Below, piece by piece: positions 42,879 to 53,000 of a stretch of 56,205 bases of DNA. Source of the DNA: an uncultured Bacteroidota bacterium. Lineage in GTDB: Bacteria > Bacteroidota > Bacteroidia > Chitinophagales > Saprospiraceae. Where the stretch lies: positions 1 to 56,205 of the forward strand of contig CAIZLM010000027.1 of NCBI GenBank assembly GCA_903933805.1, in the 5' to 3' direction. The notes below the pieces were generated by a model. That model was not told the origin of the DNA. It worked only from the letters and a program-made list of their open reading frames with translations, and ran no database searches. Position 1 is the stretch's first letter. Every line of letters begins with the position of its first letter. Made by a program: the position numbers and the translations under genes.

Positions 42879-45041
42879 TTAGTTAAAAATTGCATCGTCA
42901 ATGCCCTCATTGACCTTGGCAGAAACGATGATTACTTTGAATGGAACGGGGAATACACCGCTGACAGTCGTCTGGTAGGGAAACAACACACCACCGATGG
43001 GTTTATAGTCCGACATTTCAACCGTTTGTGTACTAGGTTTGCCATCTGCCCCTTGTCCTGTGCGCATTTCGCGCACCTTGAGGCTGGTTTTCATATCGTA
43101 ATATTCGGTAGATTTTTTACCGTCGGGGCGCTCCACTTCGATGACATACGCATTGGCGCCATTGACGTCTTCAATGGCCTTGAGTTGAAGTTTGTAGCCG
43201 CCGGAAACATAGCCAGCCTCTTTGACAAACATGGCTTGTTCTTTGGCATCGCCCAATTGTTCTCCTTCGAGGGGGGCTGTTTGTCCCATGGCAACTTGCG
43301 CACCCTTCCCATCTGAATACACCTGTTTGTTCATCACTTGGGTGTTCATGCTCATCTCTACGGCAAGTTTGTTGCCACCTTTTTGCCACGTTTTTATGCC
43401 GAAAGAAGGTCCACGCATTTGCATATTGGCCTCCGTTTGAAGGTCTTTGATGGCTGCAATTTTGGCTGTTCCTCCGATGGCGTTGAGAAAATCTTGCAGG
43501 ACTTTTTCAGCTGTCATTCCGGCTGGAAGTGGCACATTACTGATATTGACCGGATTGGCGAAAGCATCATAGAAATTGATTTTGCCCGTTGGGGAAAACT
43601 GTTTCAGGCGATCTGCAACCTCCTCGCGGTTGCCCACGACCACGATGTGTGCATGGTCTGGGTTGATGTATTTTTTGGCCATGGCCTGCACTTCCTCCGG
43701 CGAAACATTTTGTAAAACCTCCAAGTACCTTTCGTAGTAATCGGCTGGCAGTCCAAAACGGGCTGTGGTAAGGGCGAAATTGGCGACTGTTCCCGGTTCC
43801 TCCAATCTTTGAGAGAACTGCCCGGCAATCACATTTTTAACCACCTGTAACTCCTCTTTGCCCACTTTTTCTGTGCCAATTCGGCGCATTTCTTTCAAAA
43901 ACTCGATGATACTGCTGTCTGTCACAGCATTTCTGACGCTGGCGGTGCCGCTAAAAGAACCTACGAGCTCATCCGGTGTGAGCGCGGAACGAGCCCCGTA
44001 TGTCCAGCCATGCCCTTCCCTCAAGTTGGCGTTGACTCGGCTATTGAAATACCCGCCAAGGACAGTATTGGCAATGCGTGCGGCAATAACATCCGCAGTA
44101 CCGGGCTGTAAATCAACTGGGTACGTGATGTTCAGCACCGATTGAACAGCACCGGGTTTGTGGACAAAGTCTAGTTGTGTTTTTTCAGGCGGGCGTGGCA
44201 CGCCGTAATGGTGTTTGGGCACATCGCCCTTGGCCCACCGGCCGAAGTATTGCCGGGCATATTTTTCTGCTTGGTCTTTGGTGATGTCACCGGTGACCAC
44301 GAAATAGGAAATATTCGGTTTGAAGTACGTTTTATAGTGTGCTTTGATCTGTTCCAGGGTGACTTTGGCGAGGCTGGTTTCGTTGGTAATTTCCCCATAA
44401 GGATGGTCTTTACCAAAGCGCAATACCGAGGCTACTTGATCGGCGATGGCGTTGGCATCGTCTTTTTGTTGCGCGAGGTTACTTTCGGCGCGCACTTTCG
44501 CCTTATCGAGCTCTTCCTGTGGGAACACTGGGTTGAGCAACACATCAGCAAGAATGGTGAGAAACTTGTCGGAGTGTTTTTTCAAGCAGGAACCGCTCAC
44601 ACCATTGGGACTTGTATTCAGCGTGGCGCCGATAAAGTCGATTTCCTGATTTATCTGTGTTTTAGAGCGAATTTTGGTGCCTGCACCGAGGGTATTACCC
44701 AGCATCTCAAGGTATCCGGCAGCATCTTTTTCCAGTACTGGATCGTTGTCCACGAAAACCTGGAAGGACACTTTGGGTAATTTGTGGTTTTCCACCACGA
44801 TAACCGTCAGGCCATTGTCGAGTTTGAATGTTTCCGCTTTGCCGATTTGAATTTTTGGGGCAGCACCGGGCGCGGGCGCCTGTTTGCGAACATCGCCGGT
44901 GGGTATTGGAATAACCGGCGCCTTACCACTGGAAACTGGTACAGAAGTTTTGTTCGAACCACTCGCTTTACTGCCCGTTTTTGGGGTACAGGCAAAAAGC
45001 AGTGCCACAGAAAGCATGCTAAAAAAAAGAATATTTTTCAT
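42879..45041 (-). CDS. M16-family peptidase partner, lipoprotein, no HxxEH motif
   Basis: The 720-residue protein starts with a lipoprotein signal (LFFSMLSVALLFAC, Cys at 18). It has two M16 domains: LDNGLTVIVVENHKLPKVSF, then GYLEMLGNTLGAGT where active members have HxxEH, and an M16C part (NVIAGQFSQRLEEPGTVANF). The last 200 residues form a separate beta domain (YVIEVERPDGKKSTEYYDMK). Such proteins pair with a catalytic M16 subunit, here the upstream gene 34 bp away, in a two-subunit processing peptidase. Confidence 0.9.
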   Translation of the reverse strand: MKNILFFSMLSVALLFACTPKTGSKASGSNKTSVPVSSGKAPVIPIPTGDVRKQAPAPGAAPKIQIGKAETFKLDNGLTVIVVENHKLPKVSFQVFVDNDPVLEKDAAGYLEMLGNTLGAGTKIRSKTQINQEIDFIGATLNTSPNGVSGSCLKKHSDKFLTILADVLLNPVFPQEELDKAKVRAESNLAQQKDDANAIADQVASVLRFGKDHPYGEITNETSLAKVTLEQIKAHYKTYFKPNISYFVVTGDITKDQAEKYARQYFGRWAKGDVPKHHYGVPRPPEKTQLDFVHKPGAVQSVLNITYPVDLQPGTADVIAARIANTVLGGYFNSRVNANLREGHGWTYGARSALTPDELVGSFSGTASVRNAVTDSSIIEFLKEMRRIGTEKVGKEELQVVKNVIAGQFSQRLEEPGTVANFALTTARFGLPADYYERYLEVLQNVSPEEVQAMAKKYINPDHAHIVVVGNREEVADRLKQFSPTGKINFYDAFANPVNISNVPLPAGMTAEKVLQDFLNAIGGTAKIAAIKDLQTEANMQMRGPSFGIKTWQKGGNKLAVEMSMNTQVMNKQVYSDGKGAQVAMGQTAPLEGEQLGDAKEQAMFVKEAGYVSGGYKLQLKAIEDVNGANAYVIEVERPDGKKSTEYYDMKTSLKVREMRTGQGADGKPSTQTVEMSDYKPIGGVLFPYQTTVSGVFPVPFKVIIVSAKVNEGIDDAIFN

Positions 45042-45075
45042 GAAATAGGATGGTCAGAAGTTTAAAACGGACGGT

Positions 45076-46395
45076 TTAGGGTGTTTTAGGTTGTGGCAAC
45101 CAATAAATAACCACCCGGTTGTTTTTGATAAAGTACTTGTTGGCTGCTGCCATGATATCTTCGCGGGAAACCTTCCGGTAGCGCTGCAATTCGGTGTTGA
45201 TAAGTGACGCATCACCGTAGTACATTTCGTAATTGGCCAAGCTTTCGGCGATACCGGCCACCTTGTCATTGGCGGAAACAAAATCATTTTCGATCTGATT
45301 CTGTAGCTTTTGGTATTCTTCAGCAGATATTAAATTGCGCTGAACATCACCGATGACGGCGTCCATTGATTGCTCCAAGTCACTGATCTCTACACCCAAA
45401 TTGGCGATTCCAAAACAGATGTTGGCGCCGGGATCCTCCAGTTCCAAGGGAAAAGAACCAGCAAAGGCAGCTTTCTGCTGTTCATCCACAATAATTTTTT
45501 GCATCCGGCTGCTTTCTCCTTGACTGAGCAGCATACCGAGCATTTTCACGGCATAGAAATCTTTGGTGCCTTGGGCTGGTATATGATAGGCATAAATCAG
45601 GGCCGGGAGTTGCACATTGTCGTACACGGTATCTCGCACTTCACGGGTACTCAGCGGCTCTTGGGGAAATTTGCGCTGAATATCACCCTTTCCACGGGGA
45701 ATATCCTTAAAATACAGGTCAATCAACGTCTTGGTCTGCGCCACATCGATATCGCCGGCAATGGAAATGATGGCGTTGTCGGGGCGATAAAAATCTCTGT
45801 AGAAATTCTTGAAATCAATTTCCTCTGCGGCATCGAGGTCGTCCATAGAACCAATGACCGATGATTTGTAAGGGTGTACCTTGTACAGTCGTTTGAGTGT
45901 TTCTTCCAGCAACCGTCCATAGGGTTGGTTGTCGGTGCGCTGGCGCCTTTCCTCCTTCACCACTTGGCGCTGGGTTTCGACGCCGACCTGTTCCACTTTC
46001 GCATGCAACATTCGCTCGCTTTCAAGCCATAGGCCTAGGCCCAATTGGTTGCTGGGCAGCACTTCGTAGTAATACGTGCGGTCATACCAGGTGTTGGCAT
46101 TGTTGAATCCGCCGGCGTTGTTGACATAATCGTCAAATTCGCCGCGTTTGATGTTTTCCGATCCCTCAAAAAGCAGGTGTTCAAAAAAATGGGCAAAACC
46201 TGAACGCTTGGGTTTTTCATTCTTCGAACCTACATGGTACATGACGGAAACGGCCACAATGGGGGTCGAATGGTCTTCGTGCAGCAATACTTTGAGGCCG
46301 TTCGGCAGATCGTATTCTGTAAACTGAATATTTTGGGCAGTTGATACAACTGAAAAAAACAGCATCAACATCGCCGGAATGGGCAATTTTTTCAT
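45076..46395 (-). CDS. M16-family zinc peptidase, catalytic subunit
   Basis: The 439-residue protein has a signal peptide (KKLPIPAMLMLFFSVVSTA) and LPNGLKVLLHEDHSTPIVAV. The inverted zinc motif is H69-F-F-E72-H73 in GFAHFFEHLLFEGSEN, and the third ligand region is LLEETLKRLYKVHPYKSS. The C-terminal M16C domain carries VKMLGMLLSQGESSRM. It likely degrades peptides in the periplasm with the non-catalytic partner downstream. A mobile element lies 13 bp before the ATG, so the native promoter must lie beyond it or be replaced by it. Confidence 0.94.
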   Translation of the reverse strand: MKKLPIPAMLMLFFSVVSTAQNIQFTEYDLPNGLKVLLHEDHSTPIVAVSVMYHVGSKNEKPKRSGFAHFFEHLLFEGSENIKRGEFDDYVNNAGGFNNANTWYDRTYYYEVLPSNQLGLGLWLESERMLHAKVEQVGVETQRQVVKEERRQRTDNQPYGRLLEETLKRLYKVHPYKSSVIGSMDDLDAAEEIDFKNFYRDFYRPDNAIISIAGDIDVAQTKTLIDLYFKDIPRGKGDIQRKFPQEPLSTREVRDTVYDNVQLPALIYAYHIPAQGTKDFYAVKMLGMLLSQGESSRMQKIIVDEQQKAAFAGSFPLELEDPGANICFGIANLGVEISDLEQSMDAVIGDVQRNLISAEEYQKLQNQIENDFVSANDKVAGIAESLANYEMYYGDASLINTELQRYRKVSREDIMAAANKYFIKNNRVVIYWLPQPKTP

Positions 46396-46408
46396 ATCTT
46401 GTTTTTGA

Positions 46409-46571
46409 GTAACGGGTTAGGTGGCACGCTGTCTGGCCCAAAAAGGCCCATTTTCCGCCATACTTCGCATATTTTTTTGACCGTAGCGCTGCTACGGCCT
46501 ACAAAAATCCGCTTCGTTTAACAAAAAATGGCCACTTTTTTGTCTCAGACGCGACCAAGCTAACCAGTTAC
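46409..46571 (-). mobile_element. Intact 163-bp IS66-like MITE, copy A
   Basis: It runs in minus orientation from GTAACGGGTTAGGTGGCACG to GACCAAGCTAACCAGTTAC, with the central palindrome CCGTAGC-GCTGCTACGG region. It is flanked by the perfect 8-bp direct repeat GTTTTTGA at 46401-46408 and 46572-46579. It has inserted 13 bp upstream of the start codon of the M16 peptidase gene. No coding capacity. Confidence 0.93.
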
Positions 46572-46802
46572 GTTTTTGATTGATAAAAGCGGGGCAAAAT
46601 TGCGGAAAAGCCAGTTGTGATCACGCAGTTTTTGATAAAAATTTTGGTTTTTTCGGCTAAAAGAACCAAAACGTCCCAAACCAACAAAACAGTATAACGC
46701 AATCAATAAAAAATCAACCCTTGGCATATTCAAAATCTGTACTAATTCTTGTAAAAAAAGTTGCAAAAGGCTTTAAACTACCTTGGAACATTGCTGATAT
46801 TC

Positions 46803-46843
46803 ACTGTTCCGTTTACGTACAATAAATGTTTAAACGGAACAGT
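46803..46843. promoter_or_regulatory. 13-bp perfect inverted repeat upstream of glmM
   Basis: ACTGTTCCGTTTA (46803-46815) and TAAACGGAACAGT (46831-46843) are exact complements around a 15-nt spacer. A third half site ACTGTT lies at 46854, next to the -33 region. This fits an operator for a dimeric regulator, or a terminator-like hairpin without a T run. The rest of the 346-bp gap between the element and glmM shows only the promoter. Confidence 0.5.
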
Positions 46844-46879
46844 TCATGGCCATACTGTTTATTTCCTGAAAACTCTCAC

Positions 46880-46887
46880 TACTTTTG
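46880..46887 (+). promoter_or_regulatory. Bacteroidota promoter -7 element of glmM (TACTTTTG)
   Basis: TACTTTTG fits TAnnTTTG, with TTT exactly 19 bp upstream in the -33 place. It would start transcription about 25 bp before the coding start at 46918. Confidence 0.6.
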
Positions 46888-46917
46888 CACGGTATTAACC
46901 TTTAAATAATTTCCATT

Positions 46918-48294
46918 TTGCCACTCATTAAATCAATTTCAGGCTTTCGCGGAACCATTGGCGGAAGCCCAGGCGACAACCTGACCCCACAAGACATCGT
47001 GGAATGCACTGCCGCCTTCGGTCAATGGATATTGGATACCACCCAGAACCCCAACATCGTCATCGGACGGGATGGCCGTATCTCCGGTGAAATTGTGAGC
47101 GCACTGGTGGTCAACACCCTTCGCAGCATGGGGATTCACATTGTGGACCTCGGGCTGAGCACAACGCCAACCGTGGAAATTGCCGTACCCTTGGAAAAAG
47201 CCGGCGGGGGCATTATCCTCACCGCCAGCCACAACCCCAAAGAATGGAACGCGCTGAAACTGCTCAACGACAAAGGTGAATTCATCAGCGCCGCAGATGG
47301 CGCCGCTGTGCTGGATATCGTCGCTAAAAAAAGCGTGGTGTACGCACCGGTTGACAAACTTGGAAGCTACCGTACCGATCATTCTTACCTGGATAAACAC
47401 ATCCGTCAAATACTTGAACTACCCCTGGTTGACGTTCAGGCCATTCGCACCAAAGGCTTCAAGATAGTTCTTGATGCCATCAACTCGACTGGCGCAACGG
47501 CCGTGCCCCTGCTCCTCGATATGTTGGGGTGCCAATGCACCGTCATCAACGGCGAGGTCAATGGGCTTTTTGCCCACAACCCCGAACCCCTGAAAGAACA
47601 CCTCAGCCAACTCTCCATGGAGGTCCGACTCCAAAGGGCCGACCTCGGTATTGCGGTGGATCCCGACGTGGACCGCTTGGTCTTTATGTGTGAAGACGGA
47701 GAGCTTTTCGGAGAAGAATACACCCTGGTGGCAGTTGCCGATTATGTGTTGTCCAAACGTCCCGGAAATTCGGTTTCAAACCTCAGCAGTACCCGGGCCC
47801 TGCGCGATATCACGATAAAACACGGCGGGGAATACTTTGCTGCTGCTGTGGGGGAAGTGAACGTGGTCAACAAAATGAAAGCAGTCAACGCTGTCATTGG
47901 TGGCGAAGGCAACGGCGGCATCATTGTACCGGAATTGCACTACGGTCGCGATGCCCTGGCCGGTATAGCCTTGTTCCTGAGCCTGCTGGCACATTCAGAA
48001 AAACGTATTTCTACCCTGCGCAAAACGTATCCTGAGTACCACATGGCCAAATCCAAATTGGATAAATCCCCTGATATCGACCTGGATAAAATTTTTCTGG
48101 CCCTGCAGGAAAAATACCACCGCGAACAAATCAATACCGAAGATGGCCTGAAAATTGACTTCGAAGACGGTTGGGTGCACCTCCGGCCTTCCAATACCGA
48201 ACCCATTATCCGGGTTTATTCAGAAAGCCACTCCGCCGTCATAGCCGGCAACCTAGCCAAAAAGATTATTTCTGATATTGGTGCTGTAAAATAG
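46918..48294 (+). CDS. glmM: Phosphoglucosamine mutase
   Basis: The 458-residue protein converts glucosamine-6-phosphate to glucosamine-1-phosphate for cell-wall precursor synthesis. It shows the phosphoserine loop TASHNPKEWNALK (Ser104), the metal loop DPDVDRLVF, the sugar loop GGEGNGGIIVPELHYGRDA and the phosphate loop RPSNTEPIIRVYSES. The start is a TTG at 46918, judged from the family N-terminus (PLIKSISGFRGTIGG). The next gene begins 57 bp on and may be cotranscribed. Confidence 0.95.
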   Translation: MPLIKSISGFRGTIGGSPGDNLTPQDIVECTAAFGQWILDTTQNPNIVIGRDGRISGEIVSALVVNTLRSMGIHIVDLGLSTTPTVEIAVPLEKAGGGIILTASHNPKEWNALKLLNDKGEFISAADGAAVLDIVAKKSVVYAPVDKLGSYRTDHSYLDKHIRQILELPLVDVQAIRTKGFKIVLDAINSTGATAVPLLLDMLGCQCTVINGEVNGLFAHNPEPLKEHLSQLSMEVRLQRADLGIAVDPDVDRLVFMCEDGELFGEEYTLVAVADYVLSKRPGNSVSNLSSTRALRDITIKHGGEYFAAAVGEVNVVNKMKAVNAVIGGEGNGGIIVPELHYGRDALAGIALFLSLLAHSEKRISTLRKTYPEYHMAKSKLDKSPDIDLDKIFLALQEKYHREQINTEDGLKIDFEDGWVHLRPSNTEPIIRVYSESHSAVIAGNLAKKIISDIGAVK

Positions 48295-48351
48295 CCAATA
48301 AAATCCACCCCCAGCCAGCTTCCATCAATTATTCAAAGGGTACGAACAACC

Positions 48352-49506
48352 ATGCAACGAGTTTATTTCGACAATGCCGCCACCACCCCCATCTCTGAAG
48401 AGGTTATCAATGCCATGTTGCCAGTGTTACGCAACCAATACGGCAATCCCTCCAGTATTCATGCAGAAGGCCGAAGTGTGCGGGCGGCGCTGGAATCTGC
48501 CCGTAAAACAGTGGCACAATGCATCGGGGCCGGTACCGGAGAAATATTTTTTACCTCCGGGGGGACAGAAAGCAATAATATGGCCATCAAATGCGCCGTC
48601 CGCGATCTGGGTGTGCAGCGCATCATCAGCAGTCCCACCGAACACCATTGCGTCTCACACACCATCGAATCGGTAAAAAACACCCATGGCGTGGAAGTGG
48701 TTTTGCTGCCTGTTAACAACCTCGGGCAAATTCAGTACGAGGACCTCGAAACGGCGCTGGCAAACAACGATGGCAAAAAAACGCTCGTGTCCCTCATGCA
48801 CGCCAACAATGAAATAGGCACCATGATTGACCTCGCACGGGTATCTTCCTTGTGTCATCAATACGGCGCTTTGTTCCACTCCGATACCGTACAAACAATA
48901 GGACACTTCCCCATCAATGTTCAGGAAACACCCGTGCATTTTCTTTCCGGGGCCGCACACAAATTCCATGGCCCAAAAGGGGTGGGCTTTATTTACATCA
49001 ACCCGTCTTCACCCATCAAACCTTTTATCGACGGCGGGTCACAGGAACGCAATATGCGGGGCGGCACGGAAAATGTCTATGGCATCATAGCCCTAGCCAA
49101 AGCACTCGATCTGGCCAATCAAGCCATGAAAGAGCATGCCGAACACATTCTCGACCTGCGTAATTACCTTAAAAATTCCCTTCAGCAAGAATTGGCCGAT
49201 ATTCAATTCAACGGCGACTATGATGGCGACTCGCTGTACACAGTACTCAGTGTCTCTTTTCCTCCCAACCCCAAGAACGAAATGCTGTTGTTGAGCCTCG
49301 ACATCGCCGGAATCAGTTGTTCCGGTGGCAGTGCCTGTAGCAGTGGATCTGAAAAAGGTAGCCACGTGCTTGACGCCATTGATGCACCCGCCAATAGAAA
49401 GAGTATTCGATTCTCCTTTTCACACTACAATACCCGCGAAGAAGTTGACTTTGTTGTCAACAAACTAAAGTCTATTGTATTCGTCAGAGATGCCGTGGCG
49501 GTGTAA
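48352..49506 (+). CDS. Cysteine desulfurase, IscS/NifS-like
   Basis: The 384-residue PLP enzyme starts RVYFDNAATTPISEEV, has HANNEIGTMID, the PLP lysine in GAAHKFHGPKGVGF near 204, and the sulfur-carrying loop SCSGGSACSSGS with Cys329. It takes sulfur from cysteine for iron-sulfur clusters or tRNA thiolation. The short loop is that of class II-like desulfurases, so IscS, SufS and NifS roles cannot be separated by eye. No Fe-S scaffold gene is next to it. Confidence 0.94.
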   Translation: MQRVYFDNAATTPISEEVINAMLPVLRNQYGNPSSIHAEGRSVRAALESARKTVAQCIGAGTGEIFFTSGGTESNNMAIKCAVRDLGVQRIISSPTEHHCVSHTIESVKNTHGVEVVLLPVNNLGQIQYEDLETALANNDGKKTLVSLMHANNEIGTMIDLARVSSLCHQYGALFHSDTVQTIGHFPINVQETPVHFLSGAAHKFHGPKGVGFIYINPSSPIKPFIDGGSQERNMRGGTENVYGIIALAKALDLANQAMKEHAEHILDLRNYLKNSLQQELADIQFNGDYDGDSLYTVLSVSFPPNPKNEMLLLSLDIAGISCSGGSACSSGSEKGSHVLDAIDAPANRKSIRFSFSHYNTREEVDFVVNKLKSIVFVRDAVAV

Positions 49507-49565
49507 TCTCACCGCAACAATCACTACGCCATAAATTGGGAAACGCCGTCAGAAACCTATTCAAA

Positions 49566-50015
49566 ATGATGTCTATGCAACGCCTAGTGCCCGTTTTTGC
49601 ACTTTTTTTGTACTGCTTAACAGGCATGGCACAAAAACCTGTCGCCCCTGCCCCCGAAGGCCCCTCCGTCAACGCCAATTCTGACAAAGGGGTGGACAGC
49701 GTCATGGTGACCATCGTCTTAAAACACCAGCAGGACAAAAACCTGCCCGAAATACGCCGGGTTTTAGAAGCCCAGGGATTCTGGGATATTTTCCCGCCCC
49801 AAGATGCCCGGGTGGTCTCCTGGACATTGGCCATGGGACTGGGGCACATCATCACACTCCAAGTTCCTGCAGGTGCCGTACGGCGCATAAACCTCGCCCT
49901 CGAAAACGGAGCATGGGGTGCGTTTGACACGGAAATTTACCTTACCTACGACTACAAATCCGTTTGGCAGGACTATATTGAAAAACGAGAAGAAGCAAAG
50001 GAAGAGCGCAATTGA
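49566..50015 (+). CDS. Small exported protein of unknown function
   Basis: The 149-residue protein has a signal peptide (QRLVPVFALFLYCLTGMAQ) followed by a Pro-rich stretch. The mature part is alpha/beta (MVTIVLKHQQDKNLPEIRRV, later AMGLGHIITLQVPAGAVRRI). It ends in a charged helix. I recognise no family. ATG codons at 49566, 49569 and 49575 are all possible starts. It follows the desulfurase gene by 59 bp and converges on the T9SS gene. Confidence 0.75.
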   Translation: MMSMQRLVPVFALFLYCLTGMAQKPVAPAPEGPSVNANSDKGVDSVMVTIVLKHQQDKNLPEIRRVLEAQGFWDIFPPQDARVVSWTLAMGLGHIITLQVPAGAVRRINLALENGAWGAFDTEIYLTYDYKSVWQDYIEKREEAKEERN

Positions 50016-50024
50016 CGCTCTTCC
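50000..50024. terminator. Hairpin at the end of two convergent genes
   Basis: GGAAGAGCG pairs perfectly with CGCTCTTCC around CAATTGA, and the stop codon of the plus-strand gene is in the loop. The downstream CAATTTAATT is only moderately T-rich. It could serve both converging genes as a bidirectional terminator. Confidence 0.5.
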
Positions 50025-50039
50025 CAATTTAATTCATGC

Positions 50040-53000
50040 TCATTTCGATAATTTTACCACTTTCTCCGTCCAGCTACGACCTGATGCGTTGGTTATTTTA
50101 ACGGCGTACACCCCTCCCAACAACGAAGACATTGGAATCGGCAGTGACCACGATCCCGCAACTACACCAATGGTTTGGCGCCACATCAATTGACCCGTTG
50201 TGTTGAACATTGTCAAGGTCAACTGTTCGTTGTTCAAAGAGTAGCCCTGAACCCAAGCGTTGCCGACAACAGGATTGGGCTGCACCCGAAAACGGGTAGC
50301 CATTTCTGATGTTTGAGTAGCCACCAAATTTGTTCCGGTTAGCGCAATATCATCCAAGTACAGGTTGTTCCCATAACCCGACTGGTTTAGAAATTTTACT
50401 GTAATATACTTTCCCGCAAAAGCACTGAGGTCCAATGCAATGGAGCGCCACTCTTCACAACTTTGAGGAGAAAAAACCTCGTATTCGTACAAGTTATTGG
50501 GTCCATTGCCACTCAACGTCGTACTCAAGGCCTCTCCACCGCTCCTGAAAATTGTCTTAAAACTACTGCCACAATCATCTGATACCAATACTTTCAGGGA
50601 ATCTATAAAGAAACCGCCATCGTAATACGGTGCATACGCGACCCGAAAATTCAAAATAGGCTGTGCAATATGGGTTAGGTCAAGATTGACAGGCAATTGC
50701 ATCTCATCAAGGCCATACCCTGAATATACAAAATTATTGACGAAGTACGCAGTATCGTTGTTCTGTTCACAGGTCGTAATGACTACAGGCTCCCAGGTAA
50801 TACCGTTGTCGGGATTGATGATCGTAAAGTCCCCCAGTCCACCTGAAAAATTGTTTACAACAGGAAGGTCATTTTTTATCAAATCAAATACGCGAACCAT
50901 TTTTTCAATGGTTTTTGAGGAGCTGCCCTGAGGATTTGACACCGTAAGCGATACATCGTATTCTCCAGGGTTGTTGTACACGACACGCGGATTTCGGAGG
51001 GTGGACGTAGCGGGTATTCCTCCGGGAAATTGCCAATTCCAAGAAGCTCCGGCGTGCTGCAACATTGAAAAATCATCAAACTGAAGCGTGTCGCCCGGAC
51101 AAGAAGTCTCACGCCTGTTGACCATGGGTTGGGCAACAGGTTTGGACGGTTTGAAAAACGGCGCCTCCCACACGCCTTTACCGTACGCCCCCAAGCGGAG
51201 TTTGTTGTCCCGGTAAAAGGGCCTCAATATGCAGGTGGCAACACTTTTGGGAAGCCCTTCTTCGTAGGGAATCCAGTCGTTCATATTGTTTTCTCGGTAC
51301 CAAATGGTACGGTATGTGCCCAGATAAACCCCGCCATCAGAGCCGCCTTGGTGTAAAATATACGAAATGTGCTCACCATTCAAGGCGGCGGTGGTAAGGT
51401 TTTCCCACAGCTGCCCCCCATCTGATGTGGTGTACACTTTTTGTCCATTGTTACCATCGGGGTATGCCACCCAAAGCAGGTTTTCATCTTCAGGGCTCAG
51501 CGTTAGCAGCATACGCCTGGCAAAACCGGGTGGCAGTGGCAGTGGATTCCAGTTTTGGCCGCCATCTGTTGTTTTCCACAGAATCCCGGGGTCCCAACTA
51601 TACGAGGCTCTCTGAAATAAATACATCACGTCGGGGTTACTTCGACTGATTTCAAAACCCATTGTTCGCGCTCCAGCATCACTGCCGAAACCATGCAACA
51701 AGGTATAATTGGCGCCACCATCTTCGGTTTTCCAAAGTTCGTTGGCCGTGGTGACATAAAAAGTGTTCCAAGACCTTGGATCCCACTCCATCTCACCACT
51801 TTCAGCATCGTAGTAACTCTCGTTTGGGTATTTGCCGTTGGAAAAATGTTCCGCATAACCATTTTGTACTTCAGGCAACACGATTCCTCCAATATCCGAA
51901 AAATAGGTCTTTCTGCCTTCGCCGGGGTTTACATAACCGGTTGATGCTTCACCACCACCCAAACCCAAACATTCTCCGGGCAGCCAATCCTCATACCATC
52001 CGGTATCACCATTGTGGTATCGGCCACCCACAAACAAGTCATCGTTCCATCCGGTCGCAAATCCCCAGAAATCAGAGCTGGTAATGCCACGGTTGCGGGC
52101 ATAATGTGTCTGAAAAAAATCTTCCGAGTATTCGATACCCCCGTCACTGGTCATCCAAACATCGTTGCCATTGATTTCAATTTCCTGACAGTCAGGATGC
52201 ACATAATTAAAAGCATTCCCACAGTAGCCACCCATGCAATTAAAGGAAGCCCCACCGTCATTGGATGCCCACAAGTTTAAAAAACCGGCCAACAACTGAT
52301 CAGGATTGGTATCAGATGCGTCGAAGCCAAGATTGTAAAAGCCCTGGTGAAAGCCACTGGTCTGCCCTATTGTGGACATATTCGGGTGAATTGTTTGAAT
52401 CCATGGTCCGCCTGCAGGAGGGTTGGGGAGCGTCCAGGATTCCCCGCCGTCATCCGATCGCCAAATACCAATGAAGCCATTGTCGCCCGCTTTCGCTTCT
52501 CCTATGAGCACCGCATAAACCCGTTTGGGATCTGCTTTGGTCACGGCCAGTCGGGCGCCTTGATCATTTACCCCCGTAGAATCAGAAAAAAACCACCCTG
52601 TTTCCTTGACTTCCCAGGTAAAACCAGCATCAGAAGATTTGTAAAAACGACAAATATCAGCAACTGGATCATTCCGCACCAAAAATGCTGTTTGTGGATC
52701 GTCTGCTTTCCATTCAACATCATAACACGCATCAGACAGCAATCTTACCCAATTGTTGCCCCCATCGGTGCTCCGGTACAGCCCATGGAAGGTCGCCGCA
52801 ACCACTATGCCTGGATTGGCCGGATTCATGATGATCTCATTGACCGACAAATTACTGACAGACAACACCACCTTCCAAGTAGTGCCACCGTCGGTACTTT
52901 TTTGGATATGGTCGCCCTCTCCCACCAATACCGTGTCCGGATTGAATGGGTGTACCTCCAACGCCGTCGGTGGCGCAATATCATAGTTGCGAGACACACA

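Noticed and set aside
29772-46571. A transposase gene inside the repeated element
   Set aside because: At 163 bp with stops in the frames it cannot encode one; no transposase gene was seen anywhere in the window.
46560-46766. 68-codon minus-strand frame in the gap before glmM
   Set aside because: It runs into the mobile element at its 3' end, has no family resemblance, and lies where the promoter region of divergent genes is expected.
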